Shown here piece after piece: positions 17,130-26,373 of a stretch of 64,000 nucleotides of DNA. This stretch comes from Synechococcus elongatus PCC 11801 (lineage in GTDB: Bacteria; Cyanobacteriota; Cyanobacteriia; Synechococcales; Synechococcaceae), in NCBI RefSeq assembly GCF_003846445.2, contig NZ_CP030139.2, positions 1,839,223 through 1,903,222 on the forward strand, read 5' to 3'. A program made the translations under genes and the position numbers. The notes beneath the pieces are model-generated. The model saw only the letters and a list, made by a program, of their open reading frames with translations, did not search any database and was not told the DNA's origin. Positions within the stretch are counted from its first letter, which is position 1. Each line of letters begins with the position of its first letter.

Positions 17130-17822
17130 ATGGTGGATCTGTTCCTACAGCGGCTCCTCGCTGTCACCCTCCTTCTAGGCGGTGTGCCTAGCATGGTCTT
17201 GGGGATCGGTCTAGCCTCAACCAACCCCACTGCTTGGGGCTATAGCCGCGAACAGCAGGAGGCCAGCATCATCCTGTTTGGGGGCGGTGGTTTGGTGGCA
17301 ACCGCTGCGGGTAGCTTGCTAGAACTCAACTTTCGTCAGCAGCGGCGCCAGCGGCAAAAACAACGCCTACAGCGGTTTCTGCATGGTTTGATTCGCGAGT
17401 CGCAAGGGAGCTTGGGCATGATCGAGTGGGTCACCCGCGCCAGCGATCGGGTACCTTGGCCCACCGAGGAACTGAAGTCTTTTTTGAAAACGGAAGCGCT
17501 ACTGCTCAATGCTGAAGTCAGCTCGGATGAGTTGGGGAATATTCGCTATCGCTTTCCCTTCGATCCGCAACGGCAAGATCAACAGCAGCAACTACGCCGC
17601 TTATTGCACGACCTTATTCAGCAACAGCAAGGTCGGGTTAGCTTAGTCGATTGGGTAACCCAAGCCAGTACTCTTGTGCCTTGGCCCACTGCTGACTTAC
17701 GGGCTTTTTTGGAAGCAGAAGCTAGCCTGCTGGAAGCCAATCCTGAAGTTGTGGATAACAACACTCTTTACTACTGCTTTGCGACGCCAGCACTTCCCAC
17801 AGCGGCCCCGCCATCTGCCTAA
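17130..17822 (+). CDS. membrane-anchored protein with two tandem ~63-residue domains
   Basis: 230 residues from ATG 17130, no family recognised. Two hydrophobic segments (about 5-30 and 46-66) are followed by a basic linker (RQQRRQRQKQRLQR) and two copies of the same domain. Copy 1 is residues 80-143 (FLHGLIRESQGSLGMIEWVT, RVPWPTEELKSFLKTEA); copy 2 is 155-217 (LLHDLIQQQQGRVSLVDWVT, LVPWPTADLRAFLEAEA). Each copy ends in a short strand-like NIRYRF or TLYYCF. The repeated domain would face the cytoplasm under the positive-inside rule. An in-frame start 63 bases upstream is less likely. Confidence 0.7.
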   Translation: MVDLFLQRLLAVTLLLGGVPSMVLGIGLASTNPTAWGYSREQQEASIILFGGGGLVATAAGSLLELNFRQQRRQRQKQRLQRFLHGLIRESQGSLGMIEWVTRASDRVPWPTEELKSFLKTEALLLNAEVSSDELGNIRYRFPFDPQRQDQQQQLRRLLHDLIQQQQGRVSLVDWVTQASTLVPWPTADLRAFLEAEASLLEANPEVVDNNTLYYCFATPALPTAAPPSA

Positions 17823-17858
17823 GCAGTGCGATCGCGGCCGGTCAGCACGTTTAGTCCG

Positions 17859-18191
17859 TCAGTCAAACAGCACATCCAGCCACCACACTGGGAGCTTGGG
17901 AATCCGGTTGCTGGTCAGCGGGATTAACGGCAGATCAGGAAAAGCAGGCAGCGTGTAGGTATCAGTGTAGGTGTCCACCCGAATCAAATCCAAGGGGTTG
18001 TCACCGCTGGGCTGGCGTTCTGCCGAAAGACAAATTGTCGCAGCTTGGGGCTGATGATCGGTTGGTGTCAGCGCTTTCAAGAGCTGGTCAAAGTGGGAGA
18101 TCCCTTCAGCATCTGTCCAGTAGGCCCCATTCCAGAGAAACGACAGTTGATAAATCTGTTGATCACTGGTGGGTGATGAGGGATGTTTCAT
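17859..18191 (-). CDS. hypothetical small soluble protein
   Basis: 110 residues from ATG 18191 (MKHPSSPTSDQQIYQ). It has a compact alpha/beta look with LSFLWNGAYWTDAEGISHFDQLL near residue 14 and a Pro-rich C-terminus (LPAFPDLPLIPLTSNRIPKLPVWWLDVLF). No membrane segment, signal peptide or known motif. The frame extends upstream of the chosen ATG but that part reads as leader sequence. Function unknown. It is divergent from the kinase gene at 18347. Confidence 0.55.
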   Translation of the reverse strand: MKHPSSPTSDQQIYQLSFLWNGAYWTDAEGISHFDQLLKALTPTDHQPQAATICLSAERQPSGDNPLDLIRVDTYTDTYTLPAFPDLPLIPLTSNRIPKLPVWWLDVLFD

Positions 18192-18346
18192 GGTCGACCT
18201 CTCCCAAAAAAATGGGATGGAATGGTTCTTAAGATTCCCGCAACGGAGGCTAGGAACATCCCTCTGATCTTGCTGACTTAGACGATCGAGCTTGATCAAG
18301 GTTTGGCGAGCGTGCCACGGTAGAAGCAGTGTTTTAGGCCAAAACG

Positions 18347-19891
18347 ATGACGGATGCTGCCCTGCCGCTTCTCATTCAGCAGATGTTGCAGCCTGAGTTT
18401 TATCCGCATGCCGTTGAAACACCTGTGCAGCTCTATCAAACGCACTGCTCCTATGTCCTGCTGACAGGGCCCTATGCCTACAAGCTCAAAAAGCCGGTTA
18501 ACTTTGGCTTTTTAGACTACTCAACATTGGAAAAACGCCAGCATTTTCTGCAAGAAGAATTGCGCCTCAACCAACGGACAGCAGCACCCCTCTATCAACA
18601 GGTTCTTGCTATTTCAAAAACGGGCGATCGCTATCAGTTCTCTGAAGGCGAACCCGCTGAAGAATATGCTCTGCAAATGAAGCAGTTTCCCAAGGGTTGT
18701 CTCTTCTCTGAGCAGTTTGAAGCGGGCCATCTTGATGCTGAGGTCATGCGCCAACTGGCTGGAGTTGTCGCGGATTTTCATGCTCGAACTTGGGTAGATG
18801 ACCACGTTCGTAGCTATGGGCAAGTGGCACAAATCCGTAAAGCCTTTGATGAAAACTATCAACAAACGCTGAGCTATGTTGGGGGCCCACAGACTCAAAT
18901 ACAGTTTGAGGAAACCAAAGCCTTTAGCGATCGCTTCTTTGACACTCAGTCTGATCTATTCGCAGCTCGGACTGCTGCAGATAAAATCCGTGAATGCCAT
19001 GGCGATCTTCATCTCGGAAACCTTTGCCGATGGGATGATCAACTCTTTTTGTTTGACTGCATTGAGTTCAATGAGCCCTTCCGCTTTGTCGATACGATGT
19101 ATGACATTGCGTTCTTGGTCATGGACCTCGATGCACGCGGCCGTCAGGATCTAGGAACGGCTTTTCTCAACGCCTATGCTGAGATAAGTGGCGATTGGGA
19201 AGGACTACAAGTTCTGCCGCTGTATCTGAGTCGACAAGCGTATGTCCGCGCTAAAGTCACCTCATTTTTATTAGACGATCCAGCCATTGATAGCGATCGC
19301 CGTCAGCAGGCTTTTGATCAGGCAGCTGCTTACTACCGGCTGGCCCATGCCTATGCCCAACCAGCTCAACAGGGCGAATTGCTGTTACTCAGCGGTCTTT
19401 CCGGCTCGGGTAAATCAACTCTAGGACGCACGATCGCGGAACGGCAACGGGCCATCATTTTGCGATCAGATGCGGTTCGCAAACACCTAGCAGGTGTGCC
19501 CTTGTTCGAACGGGGTGGCCCAGAACTCTATAGTGCTGAGATGAACGATCGCACCTACAATCGCCTCTTACAATTGGGTCTTTGCTTAGCTCGTGCCGGC
19601 TACCGCGTCATTCTGGATGCGAAATATGACCGTCAAGCCTATCGAAATGCTGCGATCACTGCAGCTCAATCCCAAGAGATCCCGATCCGAATTTTGCATT
19701 GCCAAGCCTCGGAATCGACGCTGCGGCAGCGATTGCAAGCCCGTCAAGGGGATATTGCTGATGCGACTGCGGATTTGGTCAGTCAGCAACTCGCAGCTTG
19801 GCAAGACTTTAGTGCCGAAGAGCAAACCTCTGTGCAAGCGATCGCGACTGAAGAGCCTCTAGCAGAACAATTAGACGTGATTGGTCTTTAA
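18347..19891 (+). CDS. bifunctional APH-like / P-loop kinase
   Basis: 514 residues made of two kinase folds. Residues about 30-310 are aminoglycoside-phosphotransferase-like, with the catalytic loop HGDLHLGNL (His218, Asp220) and the metal-binding LFDCIEFNEPFRFVD. Residues about 345-505 are a P-loop kinase of the gluconate/adenylate-kinase type, with Walker A GLSGSGKST (Lys356), ILRSDAVRKHLAG and ILDAKYDRQAYR. The fusion is widespread in bacteria and its substrate is unknown; drug resistance should not be read into the APH-like half. Its stop shares TTAA with the convergent alkyltransferase gene. Confidence 0.88.
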   Translation: MTDAALPLLIQQMLQPEFYPHAVETPVQLYQTHCSYVLLTGPYAYKLKKPVNFGFLDYSTLEKRQHFLQEELRLNQRTAAPLYQQVLAISKTGDRYQFSEGEPAEEYALQMKQFPKGCLFSEQFEAGHLDAEVMRQLAGVVADFHARTWVDDHVRSYGQVAQIRKAFDENYQQTLSYVGGPQTQIQFEETKAFSDRFFDTQSDLFAARTAADKIRECHGDLHLGNLCRWDDQLFLFDCIEFNEPFRFVDTMYDIAFLVMDLDARGRQDLGTAFLNAYAEISGDWEGLQVLPLYLSRQAYVRAKVTSFLLDDPAIDSDRRQQAFDQAAAYYRLAHAYAQPAQQGELLLLSGLSGSGKSTLGRTIAERQRAIILRSDAVRKHLAGVPLFERGGPELYSAEMNDRTYNRLLQLGLCLARAGYRVILDAKYDRQAYRNAAITAAQSQEIPIRILHCQASESTLRQRLQARQGDIADATADLVSQQLAAWQDFSAEEQTSVQAIATEEPLAEQLDVIGL

Positions 19892-20457
19892 CAGACTTTC
19901 GCTTCCCAATTCAAGAGTTTCTGTTTGCGATCGCGTCCCCAACGATAGCCACCCAATTCGCCGGACTGTTGTATAACGCGATGGCAAGGAATGAGGTATG
20001 CGATCGGATTTTTGCCAACCGAATTGCCTACTGCACGGGCAGCATTGGGGCGTCCGATCGCGATCGCTAAGGCTTGATAAGTGGTCGTTACCCCTCTAGG
20101 AATTTGAAGCAGCGATCGCCAGACTTGCTGTTGAAAGGGTGTGCCGTGCACGTGCAGCCGGAACAGGCTGGGGTCAGCAGTTTCATAACGAAAGAGCTGC
20201 TGAGCAATCATGGTCGTTTCAGTCGGCTGATAGTGAATTGCTGCGTCAGGCCAAGCCGCTTGCAACCATGGCTCAGCTTCCGCAGGGCTTAAAGAATCAA
20301 AAAACTCAAGCTGACAGATGCCGATCGCCGTCTTTGCAATCAAACAATCTCCAAAAGGAGTGCTGTGTAATCCGTAGATCAGTTGGCTGACCCCAGATGA
20401 ACTAACTAGCGATCGCGATGTAGGACTCCAGTGAATCATCGAATCTGTTAGTTGCAT
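19888..20457 (-). CDS. ogt: methylated-DNA-[protein]-cysteine S-methyltransferase
   Basis: 189-residue suicide repair protein that takes the alkyl group from O6-alkylguanine onto its own cysteine. The acceptor Cys158 sits in LIPCHRVIQQSG, preceded by GTPFQQQVWRSLLQIPRG, the helix-turn-helix that flips the base, and by GRPNAARAVGNSVGKNP. The N-terminal half (TPFGDCLIAKTAIGICQLEFF) is the ribonuclease-like domain; no Ada zinc domain is present, so this is the Ogt/Ada-C type. Start ATG 20457 leaves a 14-bp gap after the upstream glycosyltransferase gene on the same strand; TTG 20484 would overlap it. Confidence 0.93.
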   Translation of the reverse strand: MQLTDSMIHWSPTSRSLVSSSGVSQLIYGLHSTPFGDCLIAKTAIGICQLEFFDSLSPAEAEPWLQAAWPDAAIHYQPTETTMIAQQLFRYETADPSLFRLHVHGTPFQQQVWRSLLQIPRGVTTTYQALAIAIGRPNAARAVGNSVGKNPIAYLIPCHRVIQQSGELGGYRWGRDRKQKLLNWEAKVC

Positions 20458-20471
20458 TGCAAACTCACTCA

Positions 20472-21572
20472 CTAACCAACCCAAGTAAGTTTGCGATTCA
20501 GCCAGAAATTCCAGAGAGTAACAACCGCGATCGCTACCCAGTTCGATGGTAAATAGTGTAATTTAAGACCTTCAACTAAGAGGCTTAAAATCAGGAGATT
20601 TAAGAAAATTCCCAAGGAACAAATCAAATTAAACTTGAGGAATCGACGAGACCAGTAGCGCTTTTGAGATCCCTTTGCTAAATCACGAAAAGTCCAAGCA
20701 TCATTCAGCATAAAGTTATTAAAAATAGCGACCTCAGCTGCAATAAATTTGCTGAGTAGTAACGGCAATCCTAATTGACTGGAATCATGTAGAAGATAGA
20801 GTACGAGGCTATCAACGATAACGCCAGTTGCGCCCACGCCGATAAATTTCAAAAAGCGCGAACTTTCCCAGCGCTGGAGTCGTAACTGTAGCAAGTGCCG
20901 TAGGTAATCCCAATACTCTCGGGACGTCACCTTGCTTTCGCCTTGGCTGCGCTCACGGAAGACAAAGCCGACTTCCTGAATGTGCCGGATGCGTCCTTTG
21001 GCAATCACTTCTAAAAGGATTTTGTAGCCGCGAGGCTGGAGGCGATTGAGGTCGAGTGCCGATCGCCGCACCATGAAGTAACCGCTCATCGGATCGCTGA
21101 CGCGACCGAGGACTTCTGGCAGTACTAAAAGACCAAGCAACTGAGCGCCCCGTGAACCAAAGCGACGCCATAGACTCCAGTCACTGACGCCGCCGCCGGT
21201 CACATTACGGCTGGCGACTGCTAAGTCAGTTCCTGCTTGCATCGTCTCGAGCAAAGCCAAGAGTGTTTCCGGTGGATGCTGCAGGTCACCGTCAATCACG
21301 CCCAAAATTTCGCCTTGAGCCTGTTGCCAGCCATAGACGACGGCTGTTGCTAGGCCGCGATCGCTCTGCCGCCGCAATACCGTCAACATTGGCAGCTTCG
21401 GTTGGAGTTCTGCCGCTAACGCCCAAGTGTGATCGGGGCTATCATCATCGACCACAATCAGCTCGTAGCGATCGGGCAGGGCGTGGTCGAGCAATGAACT
21501 CAGCTGTAGCAGCAGCGGCTGGATATTCTCAGCTTCATTGAAGGTCGGGATGACCAAGGAGAGAGAAAGCAC
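20472..21572 (-). CDS. GT2 polyprenol-phosphate glycosyltransferase with GtrA domain
   Basis: About 366 residues. The N-terminal 230 residues are a DPM1-like family 2 glycosyltransferase: LVIPTFNEAENI, the nucleotide-sugar DDDSPDH, GVIDGDLQHPPE and DPMSGYFMVRR. Residues about 240-366 form a GtrA-like domain with four membrane helices (FIGVGATGVIVDSLVLYLL, FNNFMLNDAWTFRDL, NFWLNRKLTWVG). Together they should load a sugar onto a polyprenol phosphate at the inner face of the membrane and help flip it. There is no ATG at the natural start; GTG 21572 or TTG 21578 must be used. The alkyltransferase gene follows on the same strand. Confidence 0.88.
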   Translation of the reverse strand: MLSLSLVIPTFNEAENIQPLLLQLSSLLDHALPDRYELIVVDDDSPDHTWALAAELQPKLPMLTVLRRQSDRGLATAVVYGWQQAQGEILGVIDGDLQHPPETLLALLETMQAGTDLAVASRNVTGGGVSDWSLWRRFGSRGAQLLGLLVLPEVLGRVSDPMSGYFMVRRSALDLNRLQPRGYKILLEVIAKGRIRHIQEVGFVFRERSQGESKVTSREYWDYLRHLLQLRLQRWESSRFLKFIGVGATGVIVDSLVLYLLHDSSQLGLPLLLSKFIAAEVAIFNNFMLNDAWTFRDLAKGSQKRYWSRRFLKFNLICSLGIFLNLLILSLLVEGLKLHYLPSNWVAIAVVTLWNFWLNRKLTWVG

Positions 21573-21822
21573 TGCCAATCACTTGGGCTCCGACGCAAAC
21601 TGCTGCTCAGCATACGAGGCGATCGCCCTTCCAGACAAATCAACCTTGGGTGACTGCTCTCTTGTCTCGTCCCTACAGTCCTCGGGAAGTTGAATCTCAG
21701 TCCTGAAACGGTTGTCGATTGAAGCTCATGATGGCCAGCGCGATTGAACTCCCGTGATCGTGCGAATTCTCAACTAAAAGTCCGGAAAGTTACCATTCTT
21801 GATTGGAACCAGAGGCATGAAT

Positions 21823-22905
21823 TTACGACTGGATATAAGCCGTCCAGCAAAGATCGGGGCCGATCGCTTGCCACTGCGATCGCTCAACTTTGAGGGCTTG
21901 ATCCATCCGCAATAAACCCAAATCACCGACTGGGCTGTAACCGGGTGGGCCACCAATCAACTTGGGAGCAATGAACGCTAGAAGCTTCTGAATTTGACCT
22001 TCGCGGAGAGCAGCCGCAGCTAAAGTGCCGCCACATTCCCAGAGCAGAGTCGAAAGGCCGCGATCGAATAATTCAGCACTCACAGCCGTAGGAGTTAACG
22101 GCGATCGTGCAATGACTTCTACCCCTTGAGTTTCGAGTTTCTTCCGGCGATCGCGATCGGCCGTCTCTTCGGTAAAAACAAGCGTGGGCGCAATATCGGT
22201 CTGCCAAAGATTGGCCTCCAGCGGCAAATCTAAGTGGCGACTCATCACTACTCGCAGGGGATGGCGATCGCTGACGTCATGACAAGTCAGACGAGGGTTG
22301 TCCAGCCGCACTGTGTTGCCACCCACAATGACCGCATCCACTTGCGATCGCAGTTGATGCACTTGGCGACGCGATTCAGGACTGCTGACCCAAGCGCTAT
22401 GGCCGCTGCTAGCCGCAATTCGACCGTCGAGGGTCATGGCGTACTTGAGAATGCCAAAGGGACGACGCTGAGTCACCCGCCAAACAAACGCTTCGTTCAG
22501 TTGCTCACAGGCGGCTTGTTCAACACCAACCGTCACGTCGATTCCCGCTTGTTGAAGTCGGGCAATGCCACCCCCAGCGACTCGGGGATCAGGGTCGACC
22601 ATGCCGACTACGACCCGCTTTAGACCAGCCGCCACCACCGCTTCGCTACAGGGCGGCGTCCGGCCATAGTGATTACAGGGCTCAAGGTTGACGTAAAGGG
22701 TGGCTCCACGGGCGCGATCGCCGGCTTGCCGCAGAGCAAACACTTCCGCATGGGGCTGCCCAGCGGCCGGATGGAAGCCTTCACCCACGACTTCTTCGCC
22801 TTGGGCAATGACGCAGCCGACCATGGGATTCGGTGCTGTTTGCCCAGCCGCTTGTGCAGCTAACTCTAAACAGCGCTGCATGTACTGACGATCGCGATCA
22901 CTCAT
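21823..22905 (-). CDS. ribD: riboflavin biosynthesis deaminase/reductase
   Basis: 360-residue bifunctional enzyme for steps two and three of riboflavin synthesis: deamination of the pyrimidine and NADPH reduction of the ribose. The deaminase zinc site is seen as His52-Ala-Glu54 in QPHAEVFAL with Cys77 and Cys86 in EPCNHYGRTPPC. The reductase domain from about residue 147 has LKYAMTLDGRIAASSGHSAWVSS, DAVIVGGNTVRLDNPRL and LLWECGGTLAAAAL. The start overlaps the end of the upstream DUF3122 gene by 8 bp, so the two are probably co-transcribed. Confidence 0.95.
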   Translation of the reverse strand: MSDRDRQYMQRCLELAAQAAGQTAPNPMVGCVIAQGEEVVGEGFHPAAGQPHAEVFALRQAGDRARGATLYVNLEPCNHYGRTPPCSEAVVAAGLKRVVVGMVDPDPRVAGGGIARLQQAGIDVTVGVEQAACEQLNEAFVWRVTQRRPFGILKYAMTLDGRIAASSGHSAWVSSPESRRQVHQLRSQVDAVIVGGNTVRLDNPRLTCHDVSDRHPLRVVMSRHLDLPLEANLWQTDIAPTLVFTEETADRDRRKKLETQGVEVIARSPLTPTAVSAELFDRGLSTLLWECGGTLAAAALREGQIQKLLAFIAPKLIGGPPGYSPVGDLGLLRMDQALKVERSQWQAIGPDLCWTAYIQS

Positions 22906-23362
22906 GCCCGATCGCAGCCCATTCTTTGACCATAAACGGCGGTACCGTCAACATCACTTCATTGTCTAGCTGTAGCCGCAGAGGGGTGATGCGATCGAGG
23001 AGTGGCAACAGCGTCTCGCTGTCGAACTCTGCCACATTGGCGCTGAGCTGAGTATCTTGATCCGTCACGTTGGGCAAGGACAGTTGCCGACCCGTTTGCT
23101 CCACGATCAAGGGCGTCTGCCGCGAGAGGCGCACGGCTGGAAAACCTACCAAGCGCAGTCGGGAAGCAATGCGATCGCTGCCTTGGCGACGTTCATAGAA
23201 AATCACCTGCCAAGATTGATCCCTTGCATCGCGCAGACTTTGCAAGGAGCGAATCATTTCGCGATCGCCCCCTTCGGGATAGTGATGAATTGCCGCGATC
23301 GCAGGCAGGCTCGGACTTCCCAACAGGAGAAGCAAGCACCATCCCCATATCAGCCAACGCAT
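22898..23362 (-). CDS. DUF3122 exported protein
   Basis: 154 residues with a clear signal peptide (WLIWGWCLLLLLGSPSLPAIA, cleavage after about residue 23), so probably periplasmic or lumenal. The mature part matches the cyanobacterial DUF3122 family: IHHYPEGGDREMIRSLQSLRD, QSWQVIFYERR, SRLRLVGFP. No function is known. It lies upstream of and overlaps ribD, and is divergent from the NMN adenylyltransferase gene. Confidence 0.8.
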   Translation of the reverse strand: MRWLIWGWCLLLLLGSPSLPAIAAIHHYPEGGDREMIRSLQSLRDARDQSWQVIFYERRQGSDRIASRLRLVGFPAVRLSRQTPLIVEQTGRQLSLPNVTDQDTQLSANVAEFDSETLLPLLDRITPLRLQLDNEVMLTVPPFMVKEWAAIGHE

Positions 23363-23504
23363 CGCTCTAATCCAGCTGTGCCGTTCACTGTTTCATTGTG
23401 TGCATAGGCTGACGCTGCGATCGCCTTGTCAGCTTTCAAAATTCAGTGCTACCTTCAAAGCAAGCCACGCTAATCGAAGCAGGCTTTCACTTCAGGGATT
23501 CTGA

Positions 23505-24530
<1,026 letters not shown>

Positions 24531-24572
24531 TGCTGAATCGATCAGTCATTAGGTAATCGCATAGCTGGAAAT

Positions 24573-24595
24573 CAAGAGTTTTAGCCTCTTGTTTT
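24573..24595 (+). terminator. weak hairpin with T-run between nadM and nadV
   Basis: CAAGAG at 24573-24578 pairs with CTCTTG at 24586-24591, followed directly by TTTT. The stem is only 6 bp, so it could attenuate rather than end transcription from nadM. Confidence 0.35.
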
Positions 24596-24658
24596 GGTAG
24601 TCATTTTGTTCTGACAGCTCAGTCTGGAGAGACCGGGTGAGTTGTCCTTGACCTCATC

Positions 24659-24673
24659 GTTGCGGAGCGCAAC
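24659..24673 (+). promoter_or_regulatory. hairpin presenting the nadV Shine-Dalgarno in its loop
   Basis: GTTGCG (24659-24664) and CGCAAC (24668-24673) form a perfect 6-bp stem around the triloop GAG, six bases before nadV ATG 24679. GGAG, the best ribosome binding site available, spans the last stem G and the loop. Folding or unfolding would alter access to it. Regulation is inferred from layout only. Confidence 0.4.
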
Positions 24674-24678
24674 TGATT

Positions 24679-26067
24679 ATGGACCTCAATCTTCTGTTCG
24701 ATACCGACTCATACAAAGTGAGTCACTGGCTGCAATATCCAGCTGATACCACTGCGATCGGAGCTTATTTAGAGAGCCGGGGTGGAGATTGCTCGCACAC
24801 GCTCTTTTTTGGCCTGCAATATCTACTGTTGCGTTATTTCTCAAAGCCAATCACTAGCACCGACATTCAAGAAGCTGCCGCGCTATTTCGAGCACATGGC
24901 TTGCCCTTCAATCAAGCAGGCTGGCAACAAGTTTGCGATCGCCATGGCGGTTATTTACCGTTGCGAATTCGTGCCGTACCCGAAGGCAGCCTGGTTCCCA
25001 CCGGCCATGTCTTGCTGACAGTGGAATCGACCGATCCTGAATTGGCTTGGTTGGTGACTTGGGTTGAGACGCTACTGTTGCGGGTTTGGTATCCGACGAC
25101 TGTGGCAACGCGCAGTTGGCAGCTTCGGCAAATCATTCAGCAAGCGCTGGAGCAGTCAGCCGACAATCCAGCCGCTGAAATTGACTTCAAGTTGCATGAC
25201 TTTGGTTCGCGGGGGGTCTCAAGCCAAGAGAGTGCTGCAATCGGAGGGCTAGCCCATTTAGTCAACTTTCAGGGCACCGATACGATCGCTGCTTTACTGG
25301 CAGGACAGCGCTATTACGATTGCGCGATCGCAGGCTTTTCGATTCCGGCAGCGGAGCACTCGACGATTACAGCTTGGGGGCAAGCAGGTGAGTTAGATGC
25401 TTACCGTAATATGCTCGATCGCTTTGCAAAGCCGGGATCTGTGGTTGCTGTTGTTTCGGATTCCTATGATCTCTGGAACGCCGTCGATCATCTTTGGAGT
25501 GAGGATTTACGCGATCGCATTCTGCAATCGGGCGCAACAGTGGTGATTCGGCCTGACTCAGGCAATCCAGAGCAGATTGTGCCAGAGTTACTGCGTCGTT
25601 TGGCCGCTAAGTTCGGCTGCGATCGCAATCAGAAAGGCTATCAAGTCCTGCGATCGGTGCGAGTGATTCAAGGTGATGGCGTCACAGCGGAAAGTCTGCC
25701 CAAAATTCTGCAAGCAGTTATGGCAGCAGGCTTTAGTGCCAGCAATGTAGCCTTCGGCATGGGGGGTGGGCTGTTGCAGCAGGTCAACCGTGATACCCAG
25801 CGCTTTGCCTACAAGTGCAGCTGGATCGAGCGATCGGGGCAAGTCATCCCGATTCGTAAGCAGCCAGCAACAGATCTCAGCAAAGCCAGCAAAGCAGGAC
25901 GATTGGATTTAATCCGCGATCACAAGGGCGAATACCGAACAGTGTCACTCCTGACCTCGGCACTCGATCCGCAATCCTGTCTGCAAACGGTGTTTGAAAA
26001 TGGTGCGATTACTCAGCGGCAAAGCTTGCAGGAGATTCGCGATCGGGCGAGGTCTGAGACCACCTAG
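24679..26067 (+). CDS. nadV: nicotinamide phosphoribosyltransferase
   Basis: 462 residues, similar in length to human NAMPT (491). It joins nicotinamide and PRPP to give NMN. Family landmarks are present: DSYKVSHWLQYP at the N-terminus, YLESRGGD, LHDFGSRGVSSQESA, AAEHSTITAWG, SDSYDLWNAVDHLW, VIRPDSGNP, RVIQGDGVTAES, and FGMGGGLLQQVNRDTQRF. Placed after the NadM-Nudix gene, it completes a two-step NMN route from nicotinamide to NAD. Most bacteria use nicotinamidase instead, so this is a distinct salvage choice, though one found in several cyanobacteria. Confidence 0.95.
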   Translation: MDLNLLFDTDSYKVSHWLQYPADTTAIGAYLESRGGDCSHTLFFGLQYLLLRYFSKPITSTDIQEAAALFRAHGLPFNQAGWQQVCDRHGGYLPLRIRAVPEGSLVPTGHVLLTVESTDPELAWLVTWVETLLLRVWYPTTVATRSWQLRQIIQQALEQSADNPAAEIDFKLHDFGSRGVSSQESAAIGGLAHLVNFQGTDTIAALLAGQRYYDCAIAGFSIPAAEHSTITAWGQAGELDAYRNMLDRFAKPGSVVAVVSDSYDLWNAVDHLWSEDLRDRILQSGATVVIRPDSGNPEQIVPELLRRLAAKFGCDRNQKGYQVLRSVRVIQGDGVTAESLPKILQAVMAAGFSASNVAFGMGGGLLQQVNRDTQRFAYKCSWIERSGQVIPIRKQPATDLSKASKAGRLDLIRDHKGEYRTVSLLTSALDPQSCLQTVFENGAITQRQSLQEIRDRARSETT

Positions 26068-26130
26068 ACACTGACGTGAATCAAATCGCGATCGCCTGAT
26101 CTGGAGTGAAAGACTCGCTACAGTAAGGCC

Positions 26131-26301
26131 ATGATCAAGCCCCGCGCTTTTCGTCGCATTGAAGATTGCAATCGCTGCTTATTTGCCAGCGACCATCCGA
26201 TGCAGCCTTGCTTGGCACGACGAACAGCTCCGGTCGGCGATCGCTGTTTAGACTTTCGTCCTTATCCGACTGAACCCAACACGCCGCCTCGCGATCGTTA
26301 G
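26131..26301 (+). CDS. small Cys-rich cyanobacterial protein
   Basis: 56 residues from ATG 26131 to TAG 26301. It has four cysteines in a C13-X2-C16, C27, C39 pattern (IEDCNRCLF, MQPCLARR, GDRCLDFRP), which could bind zinc or an iron-sulfur cluster. The layout CxxC...HP...C...GD.C.DF.P resembles a group of short conserved cyanobacterial proteins of unknown function. It sits between nadV and the TPR-glycosyltransferase gene, on the same strand as both. The motif spacing and clean reading frame support it as a real gene. Confidence 0.65.
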   Translation: MIKPRAFRRIEDCNRCLFASDHPMQPCLARRTAPVGDRCLDFRPYPTEPNTPPRDR

Positions 26302-26373
26302 GTTCCTGGCAACTTCAAAACAGAGCGGCAACAGATCGGGGATGATAGCCCCGAAGCATCGGAATCTCGGATC

